Shown one piece after another: positions 63,968 to 64,000 of a stretch of DNA of 64,000 bases. The stretch is taken from NCBI GenBank assembly GCA_016712035.1, contig JADJRT010000005.1, positions 198,912-262,911 on the forward strand, given 5' to 3'. Position 1 is the first letter of the stretch, and the number at the start of each line of letters is the position of its first letter. The notes under the pieces are model-generated. The model worked only from the letters and a program-made list of their open reading frames with translations, ran no database searches and was not told the origin of the DNA. This DNA is from Flammeovirgaceae bacterium. Its GTDB lineage: Bacteria; Bacteroidota; Bacteroidia; Cytophagales; Cyclobacteriaceae. The position numbers were made by a program, and so were the translations under genes.

Positions 63968-64000
63968 CTACACCAACGATGTCAGTTCTTCTTCTAACAG
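63968..64000 (-). CDS. Possible C-terminal end of a gene entering the window
   Basis: An open frame of 10 codons (LLEEELTSLV) ends with TAG at 63970-63968, 20 bases before the ferredoxin gene on the same strand. It fits the tail of an upstream operon gene cut by the window edge, but is too short to identify. Confidence 0.35.
   Translation of the reverse strand: MLEEELTSLV

Noticed and set aside
1..64000. CRISPR array, prophage or integrative element
   Set aside because: No regularly spaced repeats, integrase, phage structural gene or complete transposase was found on either strand.

Overview
The window looks like a chromosomal segment of a Bacteroidota bacterium, most likely from the Cytophagales side. 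Four things point there: promoters of the TTG-N19/20-TAnnTTTG type; bacillithiol synthesis (bshA); a GH3/serine-hydrolase fusion next to a mutL/rhomboid block; and TonB-dependent cobalamin uptake under a cobalamin riboswitch. Genus cannot be fixed from the sequence alone.

Region 1 (1-9671, minus strand) is the S10/spc ribosomal-protein cluster from rplC to the N-terminal third of secY. rpsJ is absent. One textbook promoter lies before rplC and a second before rpsH. About half of these genes carry one-base indels in homopolymers. Essential single-copy genes cannot all be dead, so these are best read as consensus errors of a long-read assembly. The same error type recurs throughout (at least 23 genes). 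I give whole-gene spans for such genes and state where the frame breaks.

Region 2 (9.8-27.8 kb) holds a FecCD-type ABC importer pair, a secreted cytochrome c/copper monooxygenase with a thioredoxin-like partner, a dgcA-dgcN-like D-glutamate pair, rlmN, a VIT1/CCC1-type transporter, two rhomboids with mutL, a large GH3/beta-lactamase-fold fusion with a degenerate GH3 part, bshA and a fatty-acid hydroxylase.

Region 3 (28-41 kb) holds a VWA / MoxR-like ATPase / AlbA_2 cluster, phoH, sucD, a CHASE2 protein and a B12 neighbourhood: meaB, btuB with its cobalamin riboswitch, and btuF. The importer at 9.9-11.9 kb may supply the inner-membrane part of the B12 route.

Region 4 (41-50 kb) contains an AraC regulator divergent from five exported proteins (outer-membrane-like, cupin, monooxygenase, SnoaL-like, metallo-hydrolase). 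It also has a BNR-type lipoprotein broken by one TGA, and a sigma / HEAT anti-sigma / double DUF4097 envelope module.

Region 5 (49.6-64 kb) holds a histone-tailed SWIB protein, a FtsX-type permease, a MITE-like palindromic element, sugar and surface genes (Gfo/Idh/MocA, GT2, DegT), a peroxiredoxin with an Rrf2 regulator, damaged and intact tRNA genes, a subtilase lacking its catalytic serine segment, DoxX, and a minus-strand redox cluster (2Fe-2S ferredoxin, cupin, zinc-ribbon protein, hemerythrin). No CRISPR array, integrase, complete insertion sequence or rRNA was seen.
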